A stretch of DNA of 6,991 nucleotides from Candidatus Bathyarchaeota archaeon (GCA_005882955.1 VBBB01000120.1:5813-12803); one strand, 5' to 3'. Shown: positions 1 to 6,180, numbered from the stretch's first letter. The notes: generated by a model not told the origin, from the sequence alone. Numbers and translations: made by a program.

Positions 1-1087
1 GGTCTCCTTGTTCGTGGCGTGTGGGTTGGCCTGTTGAGGGTCCTCCGCGCGAGTATTGTGTTATGACTACCGGGACCTCGTTCATTCCTGCCCATCCTAG
101 GCCTTCGACCATTAGTGAGAATCCTGGTCCGGAGGTTGATGTTGCGGCTCGGGCTCCGGCTAGTGCCGCGCCTGTGGCCATTGTGATAGCAGCAATCTCA
201 TCCTCTGTCTGTGTGACTAGAACTGATCCTTTCTTTCCAGGTTGACCCCCGTCGATGAGGTCAAAGTTTTCGTGTGATTCTATGAACTCGCTCTCGTCGG
301 CGGCGGGCGTGATAGGGTAGTATGTCTGGACTCTGCATCCGCCGACAATTTTTCCCAGGGCGACTGCTTCGTTGCCCATGAGTAATAGTCTGGGCTGGTT
401 CTGTATCGGCTTGAGCTGGTACGAGAAAGACTGTTTCGGAAGTCCCCTGGCGATGTCGTAGGCCATCTTGGCCCCGATCTCGTTCATGTCGATGACCTTC
501 TTCTTGCTTCCAAAGGTCCTAGCGATCGACTGGTTGAGGTAGTTGAGGTCAAAGCCGAGGATCGCGAATGAGGCTGCGACCGAGAGGACGTTGACTATCC
601 GTGAGACTTTGCTGAGCTGGTGTTCTCCAATCTGGGTGGCCGTCTTTGCGACTATGTCATTATACGGTATCGGGTAGAGGTTGACGTTTCTCTTCTTGGC
701 CTCTTCCAGTATTCCCGCGACAGTTCCGGGCAGTCCCTGCTTGGCTAGTCTGTCTTTGACCCGGGCTACGACTGGCTGTTCGATGGTGTCGACTTTGTCT
801 ATCTCGACCGCGCTGAAGGTGGGGTCGTAGATTATTCCCCCTCCGGGGCAGACCTCGTCGGCGTGGCGTATGAGGGTCTCGGCGTCAAATGTGGCTAGGA
901 GGTTGACGTTGTTTACTTGGGATCTTACCCTCTCGCTGTTCGCTCGGACCTCGAAATAGCTGTGTGGTCCCTTGATGCTTGAATAGTATTCTCGTGAGCC
1001 AAAGATCCAGAGACCGGAGAGGGCGCAGGCTCCTGCGAATATGTTAGCGGATGAGTCGACTCCGCTGCCTTGCGGGCCACCGGTCAT
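1..1087 (-). CDS. 2-oxoacid:ferredoxin oxidoreductase, fused gamma-alpha subunit (3' end beyond window)
   Basis: This cytoplasmic enzyme class oxidatively decarboxylates 2-oxoacids (pyruvate, 2-oxoglutarate and others) to acyl-CoA, using TPP and Fe-S clusters and passing electrons to ferredoxin. The 362 residues visible from ATG 1087 open directly with a gamma-domain glycine motif (GGPQGSGVD, residues 3-11), then REYYSSIKGPHSYFEV (32-47), typical of archaeal gamma-alpha fusions. The alpha/TPP pyrimidine-binding part begins near residue 235, with YPITPAADE (258-266), TQTEDE (292-297), TSGPGFSLM (318-326) and GGPSTGQPTR (348-357). About 600 residues are usual, so the C-terminal part is off the left edge, probably followed by the beta subunit. 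The start is uncertain: family members usually have a short strand (xLSWMxGG) before this Met, and the in-phase codons upstream do encode NDLSW, but no ATG, GTG or TTG lies between ATG 1087 and TAA 1132-1130. Substrate cannot be told from this part. Family assignment is secure; start choice is weak. Confidence 0.93.
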   Translation of the reverse strand, partial: MTGGPQGSGVDSSANIFAGACALSGLWIFGSREYYSSIKGPHSYFEVRANSERVRSQVNNVNLLATFDAETLIRHADEVCPGGGIIYDPTFSAVEIDKVDTIEQPVVARVKDRLAKQGLPGTVAGILEEAKKRNVNLYPIPYNDIVAKTATQIGEHQLSKVSRIVNVLSVAASFAILGFDLNYLNQSIARTFGSKKKVIDMNEIGAKMAYDIARGLPKQSFSYQLKPIQNQPRLLLMGNEAVALGKIVGGCRVQTYYPITPAADESEFIESHENFDLIDGGQPGKKGSVLVTQTEDEIAAITMATGAALAGARAATSTSGPGFSLMVEGLGWAGMNEVPVVITQYSRGGPSTGQPTRHEQGD

Positions 1088-1129
1088 CCAAGAGAGGTCG
1101 TTTGTCTTGGCTGGAGCGTTGCTCGTCGA

Positions 1130-1243
1130 TTAGCCCCCGGTCGCCCTTCCATGTCCTACCGCGCAGTCGCAATCGCTGCTCTCGCTACAGTATGGGCAGG
1201 CGCACTCACAATCGTCCATTACAGTTTCACAGTTGGGACACAT
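1130..1243 (-). CDS. Cys-rich microprotein (37 aa, eight cysteines), unrecognised
   Basis: A short open frame encodes 37 residues with Cys at 2, 5, 12, 14, 16, 19, 25 and 27: CPNC, then CECACPYC, then CDC, ending in the Gly-rich tail GHGRATGG. This density and spacing suggest one or two zinc-ribbon-like knuckles, or a small metal or Fe-S carrier; no family is recognised and no function is assigned. ATG 1243 is preferred because a TATA-like TAAAAA box at 1279-1284 (read as TTTTTA on the coding strand) would start transcription about 12 bases upstream. GTG 1267 would give 45 residues (extra VLDKSELY) but would lie upstream of that start point. The stop TAA is 42 bases before ATG 1087 of the 2-oxoacid oxidoreductase and in the same reading frame, so the two are probably co-transcribed. 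There is no strong Shine-Dalgarno site. It could be a chance frame, but eight paired cysteines in 37 residues argue against that. Confidence 0.6.
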   Translation of the reverse strand: MCPNCETVMDDCECACPYCSESSDCDCAVGHGRATGG

Positions 1244-1365
1244 ATACAGTTCGCTTTTGTCCAGCACAATTATCGCAGTAAAAAGGTGCTGGTCTTCTCA
1301 ATAAGGCTTTACGGAAGAATCAGTCCGGGCTGCTCCTGTCCTAACTGTGGAGGTTACTCCTTATT
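1244..1365. other. 122-base intergenic gap between PPOX gene and microprotein
   Basis: No convincing gene is seen here. Just after the PPOX stop, the minus strand carries a short inverted repeat (GGAG, four-base loop, CTCC; about 1349-1360). A seven-base inverted pair (AATAAGG at 1300-1306 and CCTTATT at 1359-1365) could pair across a 52-base loop. No T-run follows, so a terminator is not supported. A plus-strand frame crosses the gap and contains a CSCPNCGG string, but it also runs antisense through the PPOX gene and is treated as chance. Confidence 0.5.
1279..1284 (-). promoter_or_regulatory. Possible TATA box for the Cys-rich microprotein / oxidoreductase unit
   Basis: On the minus strand the sequence reads TTTTTA in an otherwise mixed context, centred about 38 bases before ATG 1243. 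Archaeal transcription usually starts about 25 bases after the TATA centre, which would put the start near 1255 and give a leader of about a dozen bases. The box sits in the 122-base gap after the PPOX gene, which is where a separate promoter would be expected. This is pattern matching only. Confidence 0.35.
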
Positions 1366-1800
1366 TCAAATCCTAATTCTCAGTGCGACTGATCTGTCCT
1401 TTCTTGTCTGTAGCCAGTGGATGAACCGAATTAGTCGGTATTGAATGCCGTATTTTGTCTTGAGGAGTGAGAACGCAGTCTTCGCTTCTCCCTCGCCAGC
1501 TATGAGGGCCTCCGCCTCGATCCAATCGCTCTTGGGGATGCCTCTTCCAGTCGACGGTGCAATTCGGACGTGTGGGTTACGCCGAATTCTCTTTGCTTTC
1601 CCTGTGTCCGTGTTGGTCCTGACGTAGATGATTCCTTGATGTTCAACAAACCAGACGGGAGTTCGAACTGGGTCCCCATTCTTCCGGTAGGTTTCGATTA
1701 CGAGGTATCGTTCGGCGACAAGGTCCGCAAGCTTCGCCGTGGGAGCGTCGGCACTTGCGGGTTGGGTCGTATCCAGAGCCTCGCTCCGGTTTTTTCTCAG
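1366..1800 (-). CDS. PPOX-class F420-type oxidoreductase (split-barrel flavoprotein), non-canonical start
   Basis: The product matches the small split-beta-barrel PPOX/FMN-binding fold, closest in style to the Rv2061-like F420-dependent group. Members bind F420 (or FMN) and reduce mostly unknown substrates in the cytoplasm. Counting from CTG 1800 (144 residues), recognisable parts are LVAERYLVIETYRKNGDPVRTPVWF (27-51), an IIYVRT strand (57-62), GKAKRIRRNPHVRIAP (67-82) with the basic residues expected to hold the cofactor phosphates, SDWIEAEALI (91-100) and LLKTKYG (112-118). Length fits the family. The open frame begins after an in-frame stop inside aIF1 and contains no ATG, GTG or TTG before the conserved region. 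The candidates are CTG 1800, which overlaps the aIF1 stop as CTGA, and CTG 1776, which has GGAG followed by seven bases upstream and gives 136 residues. A sequencing error or another rare start is possible. It lies directly behind aIF1, probably in the same transcript. Family call is firm; start is not. Confidence 0.85.
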   Translation of the reverse strand: MRKNRSEALDTTQPASADAPTAKLADLVAERYLVIETYRKNGDPVRTPVWFVEHQGIIYVRTNTDTGKAKRIRRNPHVRIAPSTGRGIPKSDWIEAEALIAGEGEAKTAFSLLKTKYGIQYRLIRFIHWLQTRKDRSVALRIRI

Positions 1801-2099
1801 ATCAGTTCAATATTCTCTTCGTTGAATCCTAGTTTGACAAGTTCATCTCTTGTCTTCGTTCGCTGTTCTCCATGTAGGACGATTCGTCCATCCTCCACAT
1901 CCCCACCCGTACCAAGTGCCTCCTTTAGCTGACGCGCAAGTTCTCTCAGAGAGGATTCATCCTTGGTGAGTCTGTGTGGCTCGACGACAGTCACTTCTCT
2001 TCCAGAGCGATGATGAGTCTCCAGTCTAACGACAAAGTGCTCTGATTCCCTGTCGATGTGTTTCAATATGTCCTCGAAGGTAAGGTCTTCACTACTCAT
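1797..2099 (-). CDS. Translation initiation factor 1 (aIF1, SUI1/eIF1 family)
   Basis: This small ribosome-binding factor acts on the 30S subunit during start-codon selection and fidelity checking, as eIF1 does in eukaryotes. The 100-residue product has a short N-terminal helix, then the SUI1 fold: FVVRLETHHRSGREVTVVE (22-40), SLRELARQLKEALGTGGDVEDGRIVLHG (50-77) with the family's LGTGG turn (62-66), and a closing ELVKLGFNEENIELI (86-100). Length and order agree with archaeal members. ATG 2099 is well supported: an AGGAG Shine-Dalgarno site lies about 10 bases upstream and overlaps the stop of the preceding disulfide reductase, 12 bases away, so the two are very likely co-transcribed and coupled. 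The following PPOX gene overlaps or directly abuts its stop. Archaeal relatives are usually called SUI1 or YciH-like. Confidence 0.95.
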   Translation of the reverse strand: MSSEDLTFEDILKHIDRESEHFVVRLETHHRSGREVTVVEPHRLTKDESSLRELARQLKEALGTGGDVEDGRIVLHGEQRTKTRDELVKLGFNEENIELI

Positions 2100-2111
2100 T
2101 CAATCTCTCTC

Positions 2112-3548
2112 CTAAGCCTCAACCATTTGTTGCGAATGTTCGACTGTGTGATGGTAATGTTCGGGCGGCATAAAAGACTGGAAGGCTCTGTCGACAACCT
2201 CGCTCAGTGCTGGGTGAATGTGCATCATATCCCTTATTGGCCTGTAAGTCTGTTCGGGCGTGTACATTAATGGGATTATCTCGTGCATTAGTGTCGAGGC
2301 TTCGGGGCCGATGATGTGGGCGCCTAGGATTCTCTCGGTGTCTGCTTCCACGATTACCTTGACGAAATAGTCCTTGACATTCAGCGCTTCTCCTTTGGCA
2401 GTGTCCTCGTACTTGTGGTGGCCTATCAGCACTTTGTCTGGTCCATACTTCGCTATGGCTTCTTGTTCCTTCATTCCGACGCCTGCAATCTCAGGGTAGG
2501 TGAATATGGCGTGGGGCACAGCGTGGTAGTCTACTTTGACCTTCCTTTTGAGTATCGCGTTGTAGTAGACTATGGCCGATTCATAGTTTGCAACGTGTTT
2601 GAAGAGATACTTCCCATCCGCATCTCCAAGCGCCCATATGCCCGGCTGGGAGGTCTCCAGATATTCATTGACTGTAATCCATCCATCGGGCGTCGTCTTT
2701 ATTCCAGACTTCTCGGGATGAAGGATATCAGTTATCGGTCCTCTCCCACTTGCAATCATTATCTCCCGTGCTGTGACCGTCACCGTCTTCCCAGTCTTGC
2801 GGTCGAGAGCAACCAGCTCCTTCAAGCCCTGCGAGATTTCTCTCACTTCCTTCACTTCGTGGTTGGTGATTATGTTCATGTGTCGGCCCAGCACCTTCTT
2901 TGCCAAGGCTGAGACTTCAGGCTCTTCCTCGGGCACGAACTGGGGGTTTCTTCCTATGATTGTGACTTTGGACCCCATGCATGCGAAGAAGTGGCCGAAC
3001 TCTGCGGCAATGTATCCTCCTCCAACAATGGCGATGCTCTCCGGTAACTGTTTCATCTTGAACGCGGAGTCGCTCGTGTGATAGCTGATTTTGTCGAGGC
3101 CCTTGATCTGCGGAATGATTGTCTTGGAACCGATGCAGAGGAAGATCATCTTCGACTTGATCTCAGTGCCTCTGACTCTCATGATGTATGGAGCAATGAA
3201 TTCTGCTGGCTCGTGGTAGTAGTCGATATTCTTCGAGCTGGATAGGCCCTCTCGTATCTGGTCGATATCTGTGTAGATGAGCTTCCGCATCCTATCCATT
3301 ACAAATTCGAAGCTGATTTTCTTGATCTGAGTGTCAATGCCTAGGTCTCGGGCCTCCTCGATTTTCCGAACCAGTTCGGCAGGGTAGAGTAGAATCTTGG
3401 ACGGTATGCATCCCCTTGTGAGGCATATGCCTCCGGGCTCGTCCTTATCGATAACAGCGATCCGAATGTTAGGATTCTCCTGAATCATCGGGTCAACGAT
3501 GTTCATCGCTGATCCGGATCCGATTATGATTAGATCGTAATCTCTCAT
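2112..3548 (-). CDS. FAD-dependent disulfide oxidoreductase (dihydrolipoyl dehydrogenase / mycothione reductase-like)
   Basis: The product is a 478-residue class I flavoprotein disulfide reductase, a cytoplasmic homodimer in known members. Seen in order: an FAD Rossmann motif IIIGSGSAMNIVD (7-19), the redox-active pair in GGICLTRGCIPSK (39-51, Cys42 and Cys47), a second Rossmann motif IVGGGYIAAEFG (174-185) followed by VTIIGR (195-200), the FAD-contacting IWALGDADG (304-312), and a dimerisation domain with the active-site HIHPALSE (443-450). The tail is His-rich (HYHH near 464-467). The first glycine motif (GSGSxxNxVD rather than GxGPGG) and the IHPALxEVV ending resemble mycothione reductase as much as dihydrolipoyl dehydrogenase. 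The Arg after the second Rossmann strand, instead of an acidic residue, hints at NADPH. ATG 3548 is chosen because the flavin motif follows at once; an upstream TTG at 3605 would add 19 unlikely residues reaching into the divergent promoter. It is followed closely by aIF1. No lipoyl protein or E2 gene is nearby. Confidence 0.9.
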   Translation of the reverse strand: MRDYDLIIIGSGSAMNIVDPMIQENPNIRIAVIDKDEPGGICLTRGCIPSKILLYPAELVRKIEEARDLGIDTQIKKISFEFVMDRMRKLIYTDIDQIREGLSSSKNIDYYHEPAEFIAPYIMRVRGTEIKSKMIFLCIGSKTIIPQIKGLDKISYHTSDSAFKMKQLPESIAIVGGGYIAAEFGHFFACMGSKVTIIGRNPQFVPEEEPEVSALAKKVLGRHMNIITNHEVKEVREISQGLKELVALDRKTGKTVTVTAREIMIASGRGPITDILHPEKSGIKTTPDGWITVNEYLETSQPGIWALGDADGKYLFKHVANYESAIVYYNAILKRKVKVDYHAVPHAIFTYPEIAGVGMKEQEAIAKYGPDKVLIGHHKYEDTAKGEALNVKDYFVKVIVEADTERILGAHIIGPEASTLMHEIIPLMYTPEQTYRPIRDMMHIHPALSEVVDRAFQSFMPPEHYHHTVEHSQQMVEA

Positions 3549-3625
3549 AGCAAGTTCAGGACTTGTAAGCTTGGATGAATGCAAGTTAAGAAGAGATCCG
3601 CCCAAGAGGCTTCTTGGCGGCGAGA
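3549..3625. promoter_or_regulatory. Divergent promoter region, disulfide reductase / TRIC protein
   Basis: These 77 bases separate the two outward-facing start codons and must hold both promoters. The best AT-rich core is AAGTTAAGAA at about 3583-3592, nearly symmetric and so usable on either strand as a weak TATA element. It lies about 40 bases from both ATG 3548 and ATG 3626, which would give leaders of roughly 15 bases each. No clear Shine-Dalgarno site precedes ATG 3548. No operator repeat is evident. Confidence 0.4.
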
Positions 3626-4252
3626 ATGGAGGAGACTCTCACGCTAGCGCTGAATCTGATGGGCACATTCGCCTTTGGGCTCAGCGGTGGTATCTTGGCG
3701 GTTAGGAAACAGATGGATCTGTTTGGGGTCCTCGTTCTGAGCGTGGCAACGGGGCTCGGTGGTGGAATCATGCGAGATATTGTGCTGGGTCATATTCCAC
3801 CTGCGACCCTTAGCGACTGGCGTTATCTTGCGGCCGCCGGCTTGGCTGGGTTGTCGGTCTTTCTATGGTTCAGTAGGGTGGTTCATCACGGCAAGTTCCT
3901 GACTACGTTTGACGCAGTCGGGCTGAGTATTTTCACAGTTACAGGAACTACCATCGCGCTTGATGCCGGTCTAGGTCCTGGGCCCGCGGCCTTGCTAGGC
4001 ATGCTCACTGGTGTGGGGGGTGGGGTAGTGAGAGATTTGTTGGCCGCTGAGGTTCCGTTGATCTTTCGAAGCGAAGTCTATGCTGTCGCTTCGATGCTGG
4101 GAGCGATAATTGTCATAGTTGCTAGCCAGGCCGGGTTCTCCGGGATCCCAGCGGAGATTCTTGCAGCCCTTGCGACTTTCATTCTACGGATGGTGAGTGT
4201 TCAGAGGGGATGGAAGATTCCAGTTGCGAGACCGAAAATAGAGACTCGATGA
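3626..4252 (+). CDS. TRIC / UPF0126 family membrane channel protein
   Basis: This integral membrane protein belongs to the prokaryotic TRIC family, whose members form trimeric monovalent-cation channels (some bacterial members are instead linked to glycine transport). The 208 residues hold the expected tandem repeat. Repeat one runs from TFAFGLSGGILAVRKQMDLFG to GLGGGIMRDIVLGHIPP. Repeat two runs from FDAVGLSIFTVTGTTIALD to GVGGGVVRDLLAAEVPLIFRSEVYA. Each has the glycine-rich kinked helix GGGxxRD that lines the pore. Seven hydrophobic segments are expected, with a basic cytoplasmic tail (VQRGWKIPVARPKIETR). Length is normal. ATG 3626 is preferred because MEETLTLALNLMG begins the first helix. 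TTG 3614, four codons upstream with AGAGG at 3605-3609, is a possible alternative. It diverges from the disulfide reductase and converges on the glycosylase gene, so it appears to be a single-gene unit. The transported ion is not known. Confidence 0.92.
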   Translation: MEETLTLALNLMGTFAFGLSGGILAVRKQMDLFGVLVLSVATGLGGGIMRDIVLGHIPPATLSDWRYLAAAGLAGLSVFLWFSRVVHHGKFLTTFDAVGLSIFTVTGTTIALDAGLGPGPAALLGMLTGVGGGVVRDLLAAEVPLIFRSEVYAVASMLGAIIVIVASQAGFSGIPAEILAALATFILRMVSVQRGWKIPVARPKIETR

Positions 4253-4316
4253 TACAGCCTTGTTCATCCCTTCCAAGTTTCGAGGTCGATAAATTGTTCT
4301 GACTGTTGCGGTTTGC
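4253..4316. other. Convergent gap, TRIC protein / AlkZ-like gene
   Basis: These 64 bases lie between two gene 3' ends. Only an AT-rich patch (around 4289-4298) and scattered T-rich pieces are seen. There is no hairpin with a T-run on either strand, so no terminator is called. Archaeal terminators are often just T-tracts, which would be hard to tell here. Confidence 0.5.
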
Positions 4317-5492
4317 TCATGCGATAACAGTTTTGACGTCTGAGCATTCGAGGAATCTGCCGAGGTCTGAAGCTTCTTCCTTTATCCGCAAAGAAACGGC
4401 TTTTGAAATTCTTGAGAAGGGAGTCATGCGGACTGTGAGATTGTTCCTGTTCTGTTGATGGGACCATACGCCTTGCGCTCTGCCATCTACTAGAAGGACC
4501 GGGGAGACCCATCCTTGATTGCGATAGATCTTCTTGTGGTTTCCTTGATCGACTATGTTCCTGTGAGACTTGTGTCCTAGGAGGAAGGAGTCGAAGTAGG
4601 GCAGAAGGCGTACGACTGGCTCGTCAAGCTCCGCCTTTTCTAGATCCGGTAGATCCGATTGGAGCATACTGGCTTTCCAGCCTTCGACGTCAACGTGAGC
4701 AAGGTTCTCCGCCTCGCTCTGCCAGATTGGTTTTGCGTCACGCACATACATTCCAGCCCACAATGCGAAGTCCTGTAATGTTGTGGGTCCGAAAGCTCTG
4801 AGATACTTGACGAGTAACTCCCGCTCGGCCTTTTCAACGGGTATGTCCTTCCAGAATGGGATCCACTTGTCAGCTCTGACATAGGTCGCTTCGTTTCCGT
4901 CGCCAGGTCCCGAAACTATGACGTCGCGGGCGGCAATGACGTGGAGAAGCCATCCAACCGGCAACAGAGATCCCCCGACTCTGACCCATGGAACAGGTCT
5001 CTTGTTTCCCCATCCTCCCCCAGCCTTCGACTTCAACTTGTACCCGTGAGACTTGCTGAGTATCTCTGCAAGTTCGGAGCGTGTGCGCGGCTCCCCTAGA
5101 GCGCCGAGAACAGCATCCAGTAGCTCATCGAGTTTCTCTTGGGAACCTATGCGAGAAAGAGCGTGGTGGAAATGATAGGTTGCTCTCCGGGTCGTTCCTC
5201 TGACGAAGACTGCAAGTTGATCGGATGGTAGGAGAAACATTGTTCTCCTCATAGCCCACGCCCTTACCAGCGTGTGGTCATTCACGTGCTGGATTCTTGC
5301 TCCTTTGACTCGTGCCCAGATCGACAGCTGAGCTGCCGAAAGTACCTGTGATTGTGCGCCGCCGATGTCCCCCAGAACCGAAGTCATGGAGGCTGAGGGC
5401 TGGCGTTTGGAGAGATGGTGTTGGGAGAGCCTGAATGCAGCTACCTTTCTCCAGGAAACACGAATGGGCTTTTGCTCTGTCGGACCGCGCAT
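4317..5492 (-). CDS. AlkZ/YcaQ-like winged-helix DNA glycosylase (HTH_42 family)
   Basis: Known members of this family are DNA glycosylases that remove alkylated bases or unhook interstrand crosslinks, using tandem winged-helix domains and a beta barrel. The 391-residue product is of normal length. Seen in order: a first winged helix with GAQSQVLSAAQLSIWARV (45-62), whose Gln47-x-Gln49 sits where the catalytic QxQ of AlkZ is expected; TLVRAWAMRRTMFLLPSDQL (74-93), the family's switch to DNA-binding arginines; a second winged helix (about 120-150); a conserved AARDVIVSGP (187-196); a third helix-turn-helix region AFGPTTLQDFALWAGM (233-248); RLLPYFDSFLLGHKSHR (295-311), very typical of the family; and a closing SLRIKEEASDLGRFL (367-381). 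ATG 5492 lies 4 bases after the stop of the diaminopyrimidine reductase gene, indicating co-transcription. The first 25 or so residues are basic and not clearly part of the domain, so Met36 is a possible later start. The lesion handled is unknown. Confidence 0.88.
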   Translation of the reverse strand: MRGPTEQKPIRVSWRKVAAFRLSQHHLSKRQPSASMTSVLGDIGGAQSQVLSAAQLSIWARVKGARIQHVNDHTLVRAWAMRRTMFLLPSDQLAVFVRGTTRRATYHFHHALSRIGSQEKLDELLDAVLGALGEPRTRSELAEILSKSHGYKLKSKAGGGWGNKRPVPWVRVGGSLLPVGWLLHVIAARDVIVSGPGDGNEATYVRADKWIPFWKDIPVEKAERELLVKYLRAFGPTTLQDFALWAGMYVRDAKPIWQSEAENLAHVDVEGWKASMLQSDLPDLEKAELDEPVVRLLPYFDSFLLGHKSHRNIVDQGNHKKIYRNQGWVSPVLLVDGRAQGVWSHQQNRNNLTVRMTPFSRISKAVSLRIKEEASDLGRFLECSDVKTVIA

Positions 5493-5496
5493 TGTT

Positions 5497-6180
5497 CTAG
5501 CTGAGCACCTTGTAGCGGACGACTAGGTCGGGTCCGTATTTCGCGGTGTTGAGTAGCTTCAGCTTGACTCCATCTCTGACAAGACCTCTTCCCTTTCCTT
5601 CGACGAGGCTCACCGCTTTCTCTCCTCCCAGAATCCTAGGAGTGATGGCGACCGAGACCTCGTCAACAAGGCCACTACTCAGCATGCTCCAATTCAGCGC
5701 TCCTCCTCCTTCCAGGAGAATCTTCCGGATTCCGAGCTTTCTCAGGGTCTGAAGGAGGATCTTTACTGATACTAGCGGGCCTTTTCCGCAGACAAAGACT
5801 TTCACACCTCTCCTTTCAAGAATCTCGAGTCTGTTCTTTGGTGCTCTGGACGTTACAGCGACGATTGTAGGGATCTCTCTCGCTGTTCTGACTACATACG
5901 AGGTGAGCGGCGTCTGTGCGGTGCTGTCTACGATGATCCTGTGGGGTTTGCGCCCTCTTGCAAACTTCACTGTAAGTTTTGGGTCGTCTCTGAGCAATGT
6001 TCTCATTCCGACCATTATGCCGTCAACTGAGGCCCTCAAGCGGTGGACCCTTCTGAGGTCGGACGGCGACGACATTCGAGAGTCGCCAGTGTATGTGGCG
6101 ATTTTTCCGTCGAGGCTCATCGCAGCGTTGAGTATCACGTAAGGGCGGGAATTCCGGCTGCCTGGCATTGCTAGTGCCAT
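5497..6180 (-). CDS. arfC: 2,5-diamino-6-(ribosylamino)-4(3H)-pyrimidinone 5'-phosphate reductase (archaeal riboflavin pathway)
   Basis: This cytoplasmic enzyme reduces the ribosyl side chain of the diaminopyrimidinone phosphate to the ribityl form with NAD(P)H, an early step shared by riboflavin and, through 5-amino-6-ribitylaminouracil, the deazaflavin Fo of coenzyme F420. The 227-residue product is a stand-alone RibD C-terminal (DHFR-like) domain, the archaeal arrangement. It shows RPYVILNAAMSLDGKIAT (12-29), SSPSDLRRVHRLRASVDGIMVGMRTLLRDDPKLTV (37-71), RIIVDSTAQTP (81-91), KILLEGGGALNWSML (153-167) with the NADPH-binding EGGG, and GLVDEVSVAITPRILGG (170-186). All are hallmarks of MjaRED-type reductases. 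No deaminase domain is fused, as expected in archaea. ATG 6180 gives four extra residues before Met5 (ATG 6168), and either could be used: the nearer TATA-like box would favour 6168 as an almost leaderless start. The glycosylase gene follows 4 bases after its stop. Confidence 0.93.
   Translation of the reverse strand: MALAMPGSRNSRPYVILNAAMSLDGKIATYTGDSRMSSPSDLRRVHRLRASVDGIMVGMRTLLRDDPKLTVKFARGRKPHRIIVDSTAQTPLTSYVVRTAREIPTIVAVTSRAPKNRLEILERRGVKVFVCGKGPLVSVKILLQTLRKLGIRKILLEGGGALNWSMLSSGLVDEVSVAITPRILGGEKAVSLVEGKGRGLVRDGVKLKLLNTAKYGPDLVVRYKVLS

Noticed and set aside
21..245. Plus-strand 74-residue frame at the left edge
   Set aside because: It is antisense to the alpha domain of the 2-oxoacid oxidoreductase, whose conserved motifs cover the same bases.
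1300..1365. AATAAGG/CCTTATT inverted pair as a terminator or riboswitch
   Set aside because: The stem is only seven bases across a 52-base loop and no T-run follows; such pairs arise easily by chance.
1070..1444. Plus-strand frame with a CSCPNCGG zinc-ribbon-like string
   Set aside because: It runs antisense through the PPOX 3' end, the microprotein and the oxidoreductase start; its other residues show no domain, and the Cys string is short enough to be chance.
1570..1932. Plus-strand frame of 120 residues
   Set aside because: It is the complement of the PPOX and aIF1 genes, both of which have clear family motifs; its own translation is Ser/Pro-rich with no recognisable domain.
2415..3081. 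Two plus-strand frames of 165 and 102 residues
   Set aside because: They lie entirely antisense to the well-supported disulfide reductase and resemble no protein.
3549..3605. Upstream extension of the disulfide reductase to TTG 3605
   Set aside because: The extra 19 residues precede the usual N-terminal flavin motif and would use nearly the whole divergent promoter region; MRDYDLIIIG at ATG 3548 is a normal family start.
4264..4512. Minus-strand frame of 82 residues overlapping the glycosylase 3' end
   Set aside because: It is an alternative frame of the same strand inside the glycosylase gene, basic and low in structure, without a family match.
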